53,522 nt of DNA from Flavobacteriaceae bacterium (GCA_002862705.1 PKDU01000001.1:1-53522); one strand, 5' to 3'; counted from the stretch's first letter, positions 44,018-53,081 are shown. Notes: generated from the letters alone by a model not told the origin. Program-made: numbers and translations.

Positions 44018-45112
44018 ATGAAAACATCCGAGCTTATTGCAACCCTTGTGCTGCCCAAACTTCCCAAGATTGGCTGCCGCACCGCCCGAAAACTCATCCG
44101 TCATTTTGGAAGTGCCGAAGCTGTTTTTCAACGTATTGGCCGCGAAAACACCAAGCCATTCAACAGCATTGCTGCCGTCTTTAAACATCCAGAGGCCAAG
44201 CATATCTGGGATGCCGCCGAAAAAGAAGTGGCCCGTATTGAAGAACATGACATTTCATGGGTGGCGCATAGCGACCCAGACTTTCCCCTTGCCCTAAACC
44301 TCTGCCCCGATGCGCCGCTGGTGCTTTTTAGCAGCGGGCAACCCTTTCCAAACACCACCCGTGTGATCAGCATCGTTGGCACTAGGCAACCTTCGGCCGA
44401 CGGCAAGGCATTTGTGCGCCAGCTGGTAGAAAGCCTTGCGCCCTATCGGCCCATTATCGTGTCTGGCTTTGCCTATGGCATTGATATCGCTGCGCAACTG
44501 GCAGCCGTTGAAAACAACCTAATTACCTACGGTTGTTTGGGGCATGGTATTCTGAATTGCTCCCCCAACAAACAACTAAAACAACGTAAAAAAATAGAAG
44601 CCCAAGGCGGGTTCTTAACCGAGTTGTGGTCGCATGAACAAATCCAACGAGCGCACTTCTTACAGCGCAACCGCATCATTGCTGGGTTGGCGCAAGCCAC
44701 CATAGTGGTGGAGTCCAAAAGCAAAGGCGGTGCGCTGACCACAGCGGCCTATGCGCTTGGCTATGAACGCGATGTGTTTGCAGTGCCCGGCAGGCCTAAC
44801 GACGCCGTAGCACAAGGCTGCTTGGAGCTTATCAAAACCCAAAAAGCCACTTGTATAAGTAGCGGTGAAGATGTGGCCAAACTGCTTGGTTGGAAAAAGG
44901 AAAAAGCAACTGCACCTCAGCGGCAGTTGTTTGTAAGCCTAAACGACAAAGAGCAGCAAGTCGTGAAGCACATGAGTGCAACGCCCAAACACATAGACCT
45001 CATCGCTTTGGACGCAGCGCTGAAAGTAAGTGAGCTATCAAGCCTTCTTTTTCAACTCGAAATGAAAGGGGTGGTGATGGCACAAGCCGGCAAATTGTTT
45101 AAACTGTTGTAG
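44018..45112 (+). CDS. dprA: DNA-processing protein DprA
   Basis: A 364-residue protein that binds incoming single-stranded DNA and loads RecA during natural transformation; recA itself lies 1.8 kb downstream. The Rossmann core carries SIVGTRQPSADGKAFVRQL, VSGFAYGIDIAAQ and GGFLTELW...FLQRNRIIAGLAQATIVVES (the family block). A small C-terminal winged-helix domain (~295-364) follows. Its 3' end overlaps trpS by 14 bp tail to tail. Confidence 0.95.
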   Translation: MKTSELIATLVLPKLPKIGCRTARKLIRHFGSAEAVFQRIGRENTKPFNSIAAVFKHPEAKHIWDAAEKEVARIEEHDISWVAHSDPDFPLALNLCPDAPLVLFSSGQPFPNTTRVISIVGTRQPSADGKAFVRQLVESLAPYRPIIVSGFAYGIDIAAQLAAVENNLITYGCLGHGILNCSPNKQLKQRKKIEAQGGFLTELWSHEQIQRAHFLQRNRIIAGLAQATIVVESKSKGGALTTAAYALGYERDVFAVPGRPNDAVAQGCLELIKTQKATCISSGEDVAKLLGWKKEKATAPQRQLFVSLNDKEQQVVKHMSATPKHIDLIALDAALKVSELSSLLFQLEMKGVVMAQAGKLFKLL

Positions 45113-46079
45113 TGTAGCCTAGGTTTTTGCGAACGCGATTCAGGACTTCTTGGGCAACCCCGCGGGCCTTAACAGCACCTTTTTGAAGTTGGGCTTCCAA
45201 TGCTTCTGGGTTTGCCATAAAGTCGTCAAACTTTGTTCTTGCGCCTGAGAAGCGTTCAAGTATGGCTTCGTAAAGTGCCTGCTTGGCATGCCCATAGCCA
45301 AATCCGCCTGACCGGTACTTTTTTCGCATTGTGGCCACAGCTGCCGAATCTGCGATTAAGGCATACAGTGCAAAAACGGTACACGTATCCGGGTCTTTTG
45401 GGGCTTCTAGAGGTGTGCTGTCCGTGGCAATGCCCATTATTTGCTTACGCAATTTTTTTTCTGGTAAAAAGATATTTATCGTGTTGTTTTTTGACTTGCT
45501 CATCTTGGAACCATCAGTGCCCAAAACATATTGTGCATTGTCTTGAAGCTTGGCCTCGGGCAAGACAAAGGTTTCGCCAAAAGCAGCGTGAAAACGACTG
45601 GCAACGTCACGTGTCATTTCCAAGTGTTGCAACTGATCTTTGCCCACAGGCACCCAGTTGGCATCATACAGTAATATATCTGCTGCCATCAGCATGGGAT
45701 AGGTAAAAAGTCCTGCGTTTACGTCTTCGAGTCTGTCAGCTTTATCCTTAAAAGAGTGTGCCAACGACAAACGGCTATAAGGGAATGAGCAGTTCAGATA
45801 CCACGCAAGTTCGGTTACTTGGGGCACGTCTGACTGCCGATAAAAACAGCTGCTGTCTGGGTCCAGGCCACAGGCCAACCAAGCGGCGGCCGTTTTATGG
45901 GTGTTGGCTTTTAGTTCCGCTGCGTCTTTGATTTGGGTCAAAGCGTGCAGGTCGGCAATAAACAAAAAGGCCTCATCTTTTGATTGCTTTGCCATATCTA
46001 TGGCAGGGATTATAGCCCCCAATAGGTTGCCTAAGTGCGGGGTTCCTGTGCTTTGAATTCCGGTGAGGATACGTGCCAT
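45099..46079 (-). CDS. trpS: Tryptophan-tRNA ligase
   Basis: A 326-residue class I synthetase that charges tRNA(Trp). TGTPHLGN is the HIGH motif (TxxHxGN) and KMSKSKNN the KMSKS loop. Length is normal for bacterial TrpS. The -7 box lies 16 nt before the ATG, with a TTG 15 bp further up. Its 3' end overlaps dprA by 14 bp on the opposite strand. Confidence 0.96.
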   Translation of the reverse strand: MARILTGIQSTGTPHLGNLLGAIIPAIDMAKQSKDEAFLFIADLHALTQIKDAAELKANTHKTAAAWLACGLDPDSSCFYRQSDVPQVTELAWYLNCSFPYSRLSLAHSFKDKADRLEDVNAGLFTYPMLMAADILLYDANWVPVGKDQLQHLEMTRDVASRFHAAFGETFVLPEAKLQDNAQYVLGTDGSKMSKSKNNTINIFLPEKKLRKQIMGIATDSTPLEAPKDPDTCTVFALYALIADSAAVATMRKKYRSGGFGYGHAKQALYEAILERFSGARTKFDDFMANPEALEAQLQKGAVKARGVAQEVLNRVRKNLGYTTTV

Positions 46080-46095
46080 AGCTATAGTGTGTGCA

Positions 46096-46103
46096 CAAAA
46101 ATA
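46096..46103 (-). promoter_or_regulatory. -7 box for trpS
   Basis: On the minus strand TATTTTTG, perfect, 16 nt before the ATG at 46079; TTG lies 15 bp upstream on the same strand. Confidence 0.6.
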
Positions 46104-46125
46104 ATGGATTTAAGCCATCAATCGC

Positions 46126-46133
46126 TATTTTTG
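46126..46133 (+). promoter_or_regulatory. -7 box for the second acyltransferase
   Basis: TATTTTTG, perfect, ending 5 nt before the ATG at 46139. Confidence 0.55.
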
Positions 46134-46138
46134 GCAAC

Positions 46139-46894
46139 ATGCTTTATATCCGTATTGTGCTTTTGGGGCTTTGGAATGCCTGGTTTTACACCCTTTCTAC
46201 GGTTGCTATTACGCTTTGTTTTCCGCTGCTATTAGTCTGCTTGCTGCGAGAGAAATGGTACCGTGGCATTTATTTTTTGGCCCGTTATTTTTGGTCTCCC
46301 TTTATCCTTTTTGGCATGGGTTTTATTCCACTTGTTCGCCACAAATCAAAAATTGATTACAACAAGCAATACGTGTTTGTTGCCAATCATTTGAGCATGA
46401 TTGACATCATGATGATTTTTATGACCATAAAAAAGCCCGCAGTTTTTATAGGAAAATCAGAGCTCGACCGCCTGCCTCTCTTTGCAACCATCTACAAAAG
46501 GGCTGCTATTTTGGTAGATCGCGACAGTGCTTCGAGTAGAAAAAGTGTGTACTATCAAGCTAAGCATAAAATTGAGATCGGCTTTAATATCATGCTCTAT
46601 CCAGAAGGCCTAGTGCCTGAGCCAGAAGTGTTTTTAGCGCCCTTTAAAAATGGTGCTTTCAGTCTTGCGATTCAACATCAAATTCCCATAGTACCCATCA
46701 CACTGCCCGATTGTAAGAAGCGTTTTCCGTTCCAGTTTTCATTTAAGTATTGGGTGGGAAAGCCAGGAATTGTCAGGGCTAATGTACACGCGCCCATTGA
46801 AACAACAGGAATGACAAAAGATGACTTACCTGCACTAAAAGAAAAGGTACATCAGTTTATGACTGAAAGGCTAGTAGAAGAAGGTTATCGTTAG
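46139..46894 (+). CDS. Second lysophospholipid acyltransferase-like protein
   Basis: A 251-residue membrane protein of the PlsC superfamily. NHLSMID at 83-89 is the HX4D motif. The second motif reads YPEGLVP (154-160) instead of FPEGTRS, so phosphate binding may differ and the acceptor may not be lysophosphatidic acid; acylation of another lipid such as a glycine or ornithine lipid is possible but unproven. An N-terminal hydrophobic segment spans ~5-35. Start at 46139 fits the -7 box; an earlier GTG at 46091 is not used. Tail to tail with recA, 2 bp apart. Confidence 0.85.
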   Translation: MLYIRIVLLGLWNAWFYTLSTVAITLCFPLLLVCLLREKWYRGIYFLARYFWSPFILFGMGFIPLVRHKSKIDYNKQYVFVANHLSMIDIMMIFMTIKKPAVFIGKSELDRLPLFATIYKRAAILVDRDSASSRKSVYYQAKHKIEIGFNIMLYPEGLVPEPEVFLAPFKNGAFSLAIQHQIPIVPITLPDCKKRFPFQFSFKYWVGKPGIVRANVHAPIETTGMTKDDLPALKEKVHQFMTERLVEEGYR

Positions 46895-46896
46895 GA

Positions 46897-47901
46897 TTAC
46901 TCCGCTGTGGCAACGATGTCTTTGATCTTGCCTTCAATTTCTTCTGCAAGTTCTGGATTGTCATCCAAAAGCGTTTTTACTGCATCTCTACCCTGTCCGA
47001 GTTTGGTGTCGCCATAGCTAAACCAAGAGCCACTCTTTTTGATGATTTCTGCCTCAACCCCGATGTCTAGCAATTCGCCTATGCGAGAAATCCCTTGCCC
47101 ATACATGATGTCAAACTCAACCAATTTAAAGGGTGGTGCAACTTTATTCTTGACCACTTTAACACGTGTTTTGTTTCCTAAAACAGCGCCCGCACTGTCT
47201 TTGATTTGCGTAGAACGACGAATGTCCAAGCGAACCGATGCATAAAACTTCAATGCGTTTCCACCCGTCGTAGTTTCTGGGTTGCCAAACATGACGCCAA
47301 TTTTTTCACGCAACTGGTTGATGAAAATAACGGTACAGTTTGTTTTACTGATGGATGCGGTTAGTTTTCGCAAAGCCTGTGACATAAGGCGTGCGTGTAA
47401 TCCCATTTTAGAGTCGCCCATTTCACCTTCTATCTCGCTTTTTGGCGTAAGTGCTGCTACAGAATCCACAACAACAATATCAACAGCCCCCGAACGGATC
47501 AAGTTGTCGGCAATCTCCAAAGCTTGTTCCCCGTGATCGGGTTGTGAGATGATAAGATCATCGATTTGAACGCCAAGATTTTTGGCATAGTAGCGATCAA
47601 ACGCGTGTTCTGCATCAATAAATGCAGCAATGCCACCTATCTTTTGGCATTCGGCTATGGCGTGCAGTGTTAGGGTTGTTTTACCCGATGATTCTGGCCC
47701 GTAAATCTCGACCACTCTGCCACGTGGATACCCTCCAACGCCAAGGGCAACGTCTAGACCAATAGACCCCGATGAAATGGCTTCTATATTTTCTGTAACG
47801 TTATCCCCCATTTTCATGACGGTGCCTTTGCCATAGGCTTTATCAAGTTTGTCTAGGGTTAATTGAAGTGCTTTAAGTTTAGCTTCTTTTTCGTTACTCA
47901 T
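46897..47901 (-). CDS. recA: Recombinase A
   Basis: A 334-residue DNA recombinase. [17 protein letters not shown] is Walker [16 protein letters not shown]alker B, and [27 protein letters not shown] contains loop L2 and the MAW motif. The C-terminus is short and acidic (DIVATAE). No SOS box of a known type was recognised in the 109-bp spacer to trhO; a -7-like TAnnTTAG box lies there. Confidence 0.98.
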   Translation of the reverse strand: MSNEKEAKLKALQLTLDKLDKAYGKGTVMKMGDNVTENIEAISSGSIGLDVALGVGGYPRGRVVEIYGPESSGKTTLTLHAIAECQKIGGIAAFIDAEHAFDRYYAKNLGVQIDDLIISQPDHGEQALEIADNLIRSGAVDIVVVDSVAALTPKSEIEGEMGDSKMGLHARLMSQALRKLTASISKTNCTVIFINQLREKIGVMFGNPETTTGGNALKFYASVRLDIRRSTQIKDSAGAVLGNKTRVKVVKNKVAPPFKLVEFDIMYGQGISRIGELLDIGVEAEIIKKSGSWFSYGDTKLGQGRDAVKTLLDDNPELAEEIEGKIKDIVATAE

Positions 47902-47923
47902 AAGTCATTTTTTAGTAGTGACG

Positions 47924-47931
47924 CTAAAGTA
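47924..47931 (-). promoter_or_regulatory. -7-like box for recA
   Basis: On the minus strand TACTTTAG, TAnnTTTG with one change, 22 nt before the recA ATG at 47901. Confidence 0.4.
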
Positions 47932-47977
47932 CAATTTTTCCAATTGTTTGGCTTTTTTCTGACGATATTTAATTTGA

Positions 47978-47985
47978 TATCTTTG
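47978..47985 (+). promoter_or_regulatory. -7 box for trhO-gldH-PBP operon
   Basis: TATCTTTG, perfect, 25 nt before the ATG at 48011. The -33 region has TTTG at 47947-47950, too far to be sure. Confidence 0.55.
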
Positions 47986-48010
47986 CTGCATAACCTTAAT
48001 CCTGTATAGC

Positions 48011-49048
48011 ATGCAACTGTACAATACATTAAGCGCCAAACAACGCGCTGCCCTAATCGACGAGGCGGGAGAAGAACGATTAACGTTATCCTTCTACGCC
48101 TACGCCCACATCAAACATCCGTCTGAATTTAGAGACCAACTGTTTATGAGCTGGGATGCCTTAGGTGTTCTTGGAAGAATTTATGTGGCTCACGAAGGAA
48201 TCAACGCACAACTATCGTTACCTGCTCCACGTTTTGATGCGTTTAAAAAACATTTGGATACCATCGCTTTTTTAAAAGACGTGCGTCTAAACATTGCGAT
48301 CGAGCAAGACAACAAATCTTTTCTAAAGCTTAAAATAAAAGTGCGTGACAAGATTGTTGCCGACGGCCTGAACGATGACACCTTTGATGTGACTGACAAA
48401 GGCGTACACCTCAACGCTGCGGAATTCAATGCGCTTACTAGTGCAGAGGACACCATTGTGGTGGACATGCGCAATCATTATGAAAGTGAAATTGGGCATT
48501 TTGTAGGCGCCATCACACCCGATGTGGACACCTTCCGTGATTCGTTGCCCATCATTGAAAAGGACTTGTCTGAACACAAATCAAATAAAAATTTGGTGAT
48601 GTATTGTACTGGCGGAATTCGTTGTGAAAAGGCCAGTGCTTATTTCAAACACAAAGGGTTTGAGCGTGTATACCAGCTCGAAGGCGGCATCATTGAATAT
48701 GCGCGGCAGGTGAAAAATCAAGGTTTGGACAATAAGTTTATCGGCAAGAACTTTGTCTTTGACGAGCGCAGAATCGAGGCTATTTCTGACGATGTAATCG
48801 CCACTTGTCACCAATGCGGTTCTCCTTGTGACACCCATGTCAATTGTGCAAACGACGGCTGCCATCTGCTTTTCATTCAATGTCCATCGTGTGCTAAAAA
48901 ACATGACAATTGTTGTTCTGACAGCTGTGCCGCTGTTGTTGCCTTACCCGAGGACAAACAAAGAGCGCTCAGAAAAGGCACACACAACAGCAATAAAATA
49001 TTTAAAAAAGGGCGTGCCCATCACCTAAAGACCCTAAACCCATCGTGA
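48011..49048 (+). CDS. trhO: tRNA uridine(34) hydroxylase TrhO (rhodanese-like)
   Basis: A 345-residue enzyme that uses O2 to hydroxylate U34 of tRNA, a step in 5-methoxyuridine or related wobble modification. The rhodanese domain spans ~140-245 with the active Cys in YCTGGIRCEKASAYFK; the N-terminal domain (1-~110) has GLGxI-like GVLGRIYVAHEGINAQ. C-terminal CxxC pairs (CHQCGSPC, CPSC, CCSDSC) form a zinc-like site. First gene of an operon with gldH and a PBP; its TGA overlaps the GTG start of gldH. Confidence 0.93.
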   Translation: MQLYNTLSAKQRAALIDEAGEERLTLSFYAYAHIKHPSEFRDQLFMSWDALGVLGRIYVAHEGINAQLSLPAPRFDAFKKHLDTIAFLKDVRLNIAIEQDNKSFLKLKIKVRDKIVADGLNDDTFDVTDKGVHLNAAEFNALTSAEDTIVVDMRNHYESEIGHFVGAITPDVDTFRDSLPIIEKDLSEHKSNKNLVMYCTGGIRCEKASAYFKHKGFERVYQLEGGIIEYARQVKNQGLDNKFIGKNFVFDERRIEAISDDVIATCHQCGSPCDTHVNCANDGCHLLFIQCPSCAKKHDNCCSDSCAAVVALPEDKQRALRKGTHNSNKIFKKGRAHHLKTLNPS

Positions 49049-49527
49049 AGAAATGCTTCTTACTTTTTGTTTTAGGTGTGTTGACGGGCAGCTGCGATAC
49101 TTCTAGTGAGCTTATTTTTAATGAGCTGCCAAACGAGGGATGGCCACAAGACCAGTGGAAAACATTTTCATATAAAAATCGCTTGGCCGATAGCGAGGCT
49201 TCACTGTATTGGATTCTACGCCACGACAACGACTACCCTTATGCAAACATTTTCTTTATCGCTGAGCTGACAACACCCAAAGGGCTAACCCAATACGACA
49301 CCCTTAATTATAGGTTGGCCAATGCCGATGGCAGTTGGTTGGGTGCTGGAATGTATCTGCACGAGCTAAGACTTGCATATATGGAACGGTTCTTGTTTGA
49401 AGAGCCAGGAAACTATTTGTTTAGATTGCGTCCTGCAGTTCGTCCTAATGACAGCGTTGTTGCTGACAGCATGCTTGTGGGACTACACCAAATTGGATTA
49501 GAAATAAGAATTGCGCCAAATGACTAA
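49045..49527 (+). CDS. gldH: Gliding motility / T9SS lipoprotein GldH
   Basis: A 160-residue lipoprotein; signal peptide and lipobox LTGSC give Cys17 as the lipidated residue. GldH is needed for gliding and for the T9SS in Flavobacterium johnsoniae; it is kept even in species that do not glide, so gliding is possible but not proven here. The start is GTG at 49045, overlapping the trhO stop as GTGA. The stop overlaps the PBP start by 8 bp (ATGACTAA), a fixed pairing that may connect secretion and wall growth. Confidence 0.9.
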   Translation: MKKCFLLFVLGVLTGSCDTSSELIFNELPNEGWPQDQWKTFSYKNRLADSEASLYWILRHDNDYPYANIFFIAELTTPKGLTQYDTLNYRLANADGSWLGAGMYLHELRLAYMERFLFEEPGNYLFRLRPAVRPNDSVVADSMLVGLHQIGLEIRIAPND

Positions 49528-51826
49528 AAATACCAAATACCGCAAGTTTGTTCGATTTATTTGGATTGCCTTTGCCGCTGGCACGCTAGGAGTTGCTGGC
49601 ATCTTTGGCGCTGCCTCTGCCGGCTTGCTTGGGACAATGCCAGACTTTAGGCAACTGGAAAATCCCAAAACAAATTTGGCTACCCAAATCATTTCTGCAG
49701 ACAATACGGTCTTGGGAAAATTTTATTTTAACGACAACCGTACCCCCATATCCTATGACGAAATTCCAAGCAGCATGATTGATGCGCTTGTCGCTACCGA
49801 AGACGAGCGCTTTTACAGCCATTCGGGTATTGATTTTAAAGGTACGGCTAGGGCATTGTTTTATCTTGGGAGCAAGGGTGGCGGAAGTACCATTACCCAG
49901 CAGCTGGCGCGTCAACTTTTTACGGGCGTGCGTTCACGTAATAAATTAGAGGCCGTTATTCAAAAAATCAAGGAGTGGGTCATTGCCATTCGATTGGAGC
50001 GCAGGTACACCAAGAGCGAAATTATTACCATGTACCTAAACATTTATGATTTTAATTATAATGCCGACGGTATTCGCTCTGCAAGCGCTATATACTTCTC
50101 AAAAATGCCAAAGGAAATGTCTTTAAGCGAATCCGCCATGCTGGTCGGAATGCTTAAAAATTCATCGTTGTACAACCCCTTAAGGCGACCCGAACTTGTT
50201 CGAGAAAGACGAAATATTGTCTATCAGCAAATGTTACGCAACAACTTGATTGACCAAAAAGAAAAAGACTCTTTGGCGGCGCTGCCGATTGAAGTCGATT
50301 TTAATCCGCAATCACACAGAGAAGGTATCGCAACTTATTTTAGGGCCTACCTGCAAAAGTTCATGCGGTCCTGGATAGCTAACAACCCTAAAGAAGACGG
50401 CAGTTCATACAACCTCTATTTAGACGGGTTGAGCATCTATACCACCATAGATTCTAGGCTTCAGACCTACGCAGAACAAGCCGTAGGTGCGCATATGTCA
50501 ACATTACAAAAAGAGTTTTTTAGACAAAATAGTGAGGCGTTTAATCCAACAGCCCCGTTTTTGGAAATTAAAGACGACGAGGTTGAACGCATCATGGAAC
50601 AAGCCAAGCAACGTTCGGAACGCTGGCGAAAGATGAAAGCCCGAGGAATAGACGAAGCAGGCATTTTGGCAAGTTTTGACGAACCTACCGAAATGGAAGT
50701 CTTTGGCTGGAACGGAGATATTGACACGGTGATGACACCAACCGATTCCATTAGATACTACAAGCACTTCTTGCGTGCGGGCATGATGTCAATGGAGCCA
50801 CAGTCGGGTCACGTTAAGGCGTGGGTTGGTGGCATAAACTACCGCCATTTTCAGTTCGATCACGTGATGCAGGGGAAAAGACAAATTGGCTCTACCTTTA
50901 AGCCCTTTGTGTATGCTACTGCCATTGATCAATTAAAACTCTCTCCTTGTGATTCGCTGCCAGACGGTTATTACTGTGTTGAACCCGCCAAATTTGGTGC
51001 TCACGATGCGTGGTGTCCTAAAAACTCTGGTGACAGGTATATCGGAAAACGAACGCTTAAAAATGCACTTGCAAATTCGGTTAATACCATAAGTGCGCGC
51101 CTTATTGACAAAGTGGGGCCAAGACCTGTTGCAAACCTTGCCCGAAACTTGGGTGTAACCTCTTATATTCCCAGTGTGCCTGCCATTGCCCTTGGCTCGG
51201 CGGATTTGAGCGTTTATGAAATGGTTGGGGCCTATTCCAGTTTTGCAAACAAAGGAATTTATGTTAAGCCCGTTTTGGTCACGCGTATTGAAGACAAAAA
51301 CGGCACCGTAATTTATCAAGCAACCCCTGAAACAAAAGATGTGTTGAGTGAGGAATCTGCCTATGTAACCTTAAAGCTACTTGAAGGGGTAACGGAAGCT
51401 GGTTCAGGTATTCGACTACGCCATGTGGGTGCAGACAAAACAAATCCCATTTTTAGGGATATTGTCACAGGCTATCCCTATGCCTTCGAAAACCCCATCG
51501 CCGGAAAAACAGGAACCACACAGAACCAAAGTGATGGTTGGTTTATTGGCATGGTCCCAAATTTGGCTACTGGTGTTTGGGTAGGGGGCGAAGATCGCGC
51601 AACCCACTTTGAGACCATTACCTATGGTCAGGGCGCGACGATGGCCCTGCCTATTTGGGCAAGCTATATGAAAGCTTGTTATGCAGACTCTACACTAACC
51701 GTATCACAAGAGCCGTTTGAAGCGCCAGCGTATGTATCTATCCCGCTTGACTGTGACTCGTTGTCGTTGGCGCGACAACAAAAATCATTCTTTAAAGACG
51801 AAGACCTTAGCGACCTTGGATTTTAA
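49520..51826 (+). CDS. pbp1A: Class A penicillin-binding protein (PBP1A-type)
   Basis: A 768-residue bifunctional enzyme that polymerises and cross-links peptidoglycan. One membrane helix lies at about 14-35. The glycosyltransferase domain has EDERFYSHSGID with the catalytic Glu and GGSTITQQLARQLF. The transpeptidase domain has GSTFKPF (SxxK), NSVN (SxN) and AGKTGTTQ (KTG). A long low-homology segment (about 300-420) lies between. The start is ATG 49520, overlapping gldH by 8 bp; a TTG at 49511 is not used. Its TAA shares bases with the convergent CYTH gene. Confidence 0.95.
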   Translation: MTKNTKYRKFVRFIWIAFAAGTLGVAGIFGAASAGLLGTMPDFRQLENPKTNLATQIISADNTVLGKFYFNDNRTPISYDEIPSSMIDALVATEDERFYSHSGIDFKGTARALFYLGSKGGGSTITQQLARQLFTGVRSRNKLEAVIQKIKEWVIAIRLERRYTKSEIITMYLNIYDFNYNADGIRSASAIYFSKMPKEMSLSESAMLVGMLKNSSLYNPLRRPELVRERRNIVYQQMLRNNLIDQKEKDSLAALPIEVDFNPQSHREGIATYFRAYLQKFMRSWIANNPKEDGSSYNLYLDGLSIYTTIDSRLQTYAEQAVGAHMSTLQKEFFRQNSEAFNPTAPFLEIKDDEVERIMEQAKQRSERWRKMKARGIDEAGILASFDEPTEMEVFGWNGDIDTVMTPTDSIRYYKHFLRAGMMSMEPQSGHVKAWVGGINYRHFQFDHVMQGKRQIGSTFKPFVYATAIDQLKLSPCDSLPDGYYCVEPAKFGAHDAWCPKNSGDRYIGKRTLKNALANSVNTISARLIDKVGPRPVANLARNLGVTSYIPSVPAIALGSADLSVYEMVGAYSSFANKGIYVKPVLVTRIEDKNGTVIYQATPETKDVLSEESAYVTLKLLEGVTEAGSGIRLRHVGADKTNPIFRDIVTGYPYAFENPIAGKTGTTQNQSDGWFIGMVPNLATGVWVGGEDRATHFETITYGQGATMALPIWASYMKACYADSTLTVSQEPFEAPAYVSIPLDCDSLSLARQQKSFFKDEDLSDLGF

Positions 51827-52290
51827 GACGGCATGCCGTGAACGGCTAAGTGACTGTTGTAGTAACGTTTATCGCCCGTAACTTCTTTACCAATCCATGC
51901 AGGAAGCTGAATTTTATCCTTGGGGTTTTTAAGTTCAATCTCGGCAATGACCAAGCCCGTAAGTGCGCCTTCAAAAACGTCGACCTCAAAAAGTTGTTGC
52001 TGGTCAACAACGTGGTGCCTTGTCTTTTGGATAAGGCCAGGCAGGCACAAAGGCATTAATGCTTTTGCTTCCGCTAAGGGTATTTCTTGCTCCCATTCTA
52101 AGCGGGTGGTGCCCTCGGCCGAAGATGCCCCTTTGATAGTCAAGAACCCCTTGCCTTCCCCAATGCGTAAGCGAACGGTACGTGCTGGGTCGTTGGAAAT
52201 ATAGCCTTGAAAAATGTGAAAAGAATGGCGTGCAGAAAGAAGGGCTTGCGCTGGGTTATCTACCAAAAATTTGCGCTCGATTTCAACCAT
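51823..52290 (-). CDS. CYTH domain triphosphatase
   Basis: A 155-residue protein of the CYTH superfamily, with EIERKFLV (ExExK) at the N-terminus and alternating Lys/Arg/Glu residues lining a triphosphate tunnel (LRIGEGKGFLTIK, LEWEQEIP, IAEIELK). Likely an inorganic triphosphatase or nucleoside triphosphatase. The start overlaps the nuclease stop by 1 bp (TAATG), so the two are cotranscribed. Confidence 0.92.
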   Translation of the reverse strand: MVEIERKFLVDNPAQALLSARHSFHIFQGYISNDPARTVRLRIGEGKGFLTIKGASSAEGTTRLEWEQEIPLAEAKALMPLCLPGLIQKTRHHVVDQQQLFEVDVFEGALTGLVIAEIELKNPKDKIQLPAWIGKEVTGDKRYYNSHLAVHGMPS

Positions 52291-53081
52291 TAATCTGCTG
52301 GGTCAAAAATGGCATTTAGCGTAGCGGCAAGACGCAATCCGGCATCTAAGAGCTGCTCGCGAACCGTTTGGAAATGTTGATAATGATAAACATACCCCAG
52401 TCTGGTGCCTTCCGGTGTTTTGTCATAAAGGGCATTCGCAAGGTCTTGAGATTGGTTCACCCAATCCAGTAAGGGCGCTGCCATGACAACGGCTTTTTCG
52501 TCTGTTGTGCGTTTTGGCAGATGAGCTGCCAGTTCGCTGTAGCTCATGTTATAATGCTCAATCAGATCGGTATCCCATAATCGGTGGAGGTTGGTGCGTT
52601 TACCAAACCAAAAAAGGTCAATGCTATTTCCGCCTCTATCTTCCTTTCTGCCCGCATGGAACGGTTGGTGTATGTCACCTATAAAATGCACAAGTAACTT
52701 TAGATAAAAAGCCTTGTCTTCTTTTGATGCGGTTGGGTTTTTTAGGGTTTCAATACAGGTTTTAATAGCGGTTACGATATCACCCTTGGGGTTTTTTTCC
52801 GCCTCATGGTATCGCGTGTGTTGATCCATGTTGACATAATGCCAAGGCGCTAGGTGGTCATATCTATTGTCAGAGCGAATTTCATCGGCATAGGTAGAAA
52901 CAAAAGCCAGAGACATGTCGCCTAATAGGGCGTTCACTTGCTCAGCTGCTTTTGGAGTTAGGTGTTTTTGGGCAACCGCGCCAATTACACGGTGTCCTGT
53001 ACTGCCCCAGGCCGCTGCATAGGTGTTTTGTGTTGTTACTAAAAAAAGAAGAATTAAAACTATGGATGCATACGATTTCAT
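52290..53081 (-). CDS. S1/P1-family zinc nuclease
   Basis: A 263-residue secreted single-strand nuclease. Signal peptide to about residue 22; the mature N-terminus begins AAWGSTGH, whose Trp and His bind the zinc cluster. Other ligands lie in WHYVN, LLVHFIGDIHQPFHAG (His-x-x-x-His...), NSIDLFW and LHRLWDTDLIEH. Probably degrades extracellular nucleic acids to supply phosphate and nucleosides. It lies 9 bp after the PorP/SprF gene. Confidence 0.93.
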   Translation of the reverse strand: MKSYASIVLILLFLVTTQNTYAAAWGSTGHRVIGAVAQKHLTPKAAEQVNALLGDMSLAFVSTYADEIRSDNRYDHLAPWHYVNMDQHTRYHEAEKNPKGDIVTAIKTCIETLKNPTASKEDKAFYLKLLVHFIGDIHQPFHAGRKEDRGGNSIDLFWFGKRTNLHRLWDTDLIEHYNMSYSELAAHLPKRTTDEKAVVMAAPLLDWVNQSQDLANALYDKTPEGTRLGYVYHYQHFQTVREQLLDAGLRLAATLNAIFDPAD

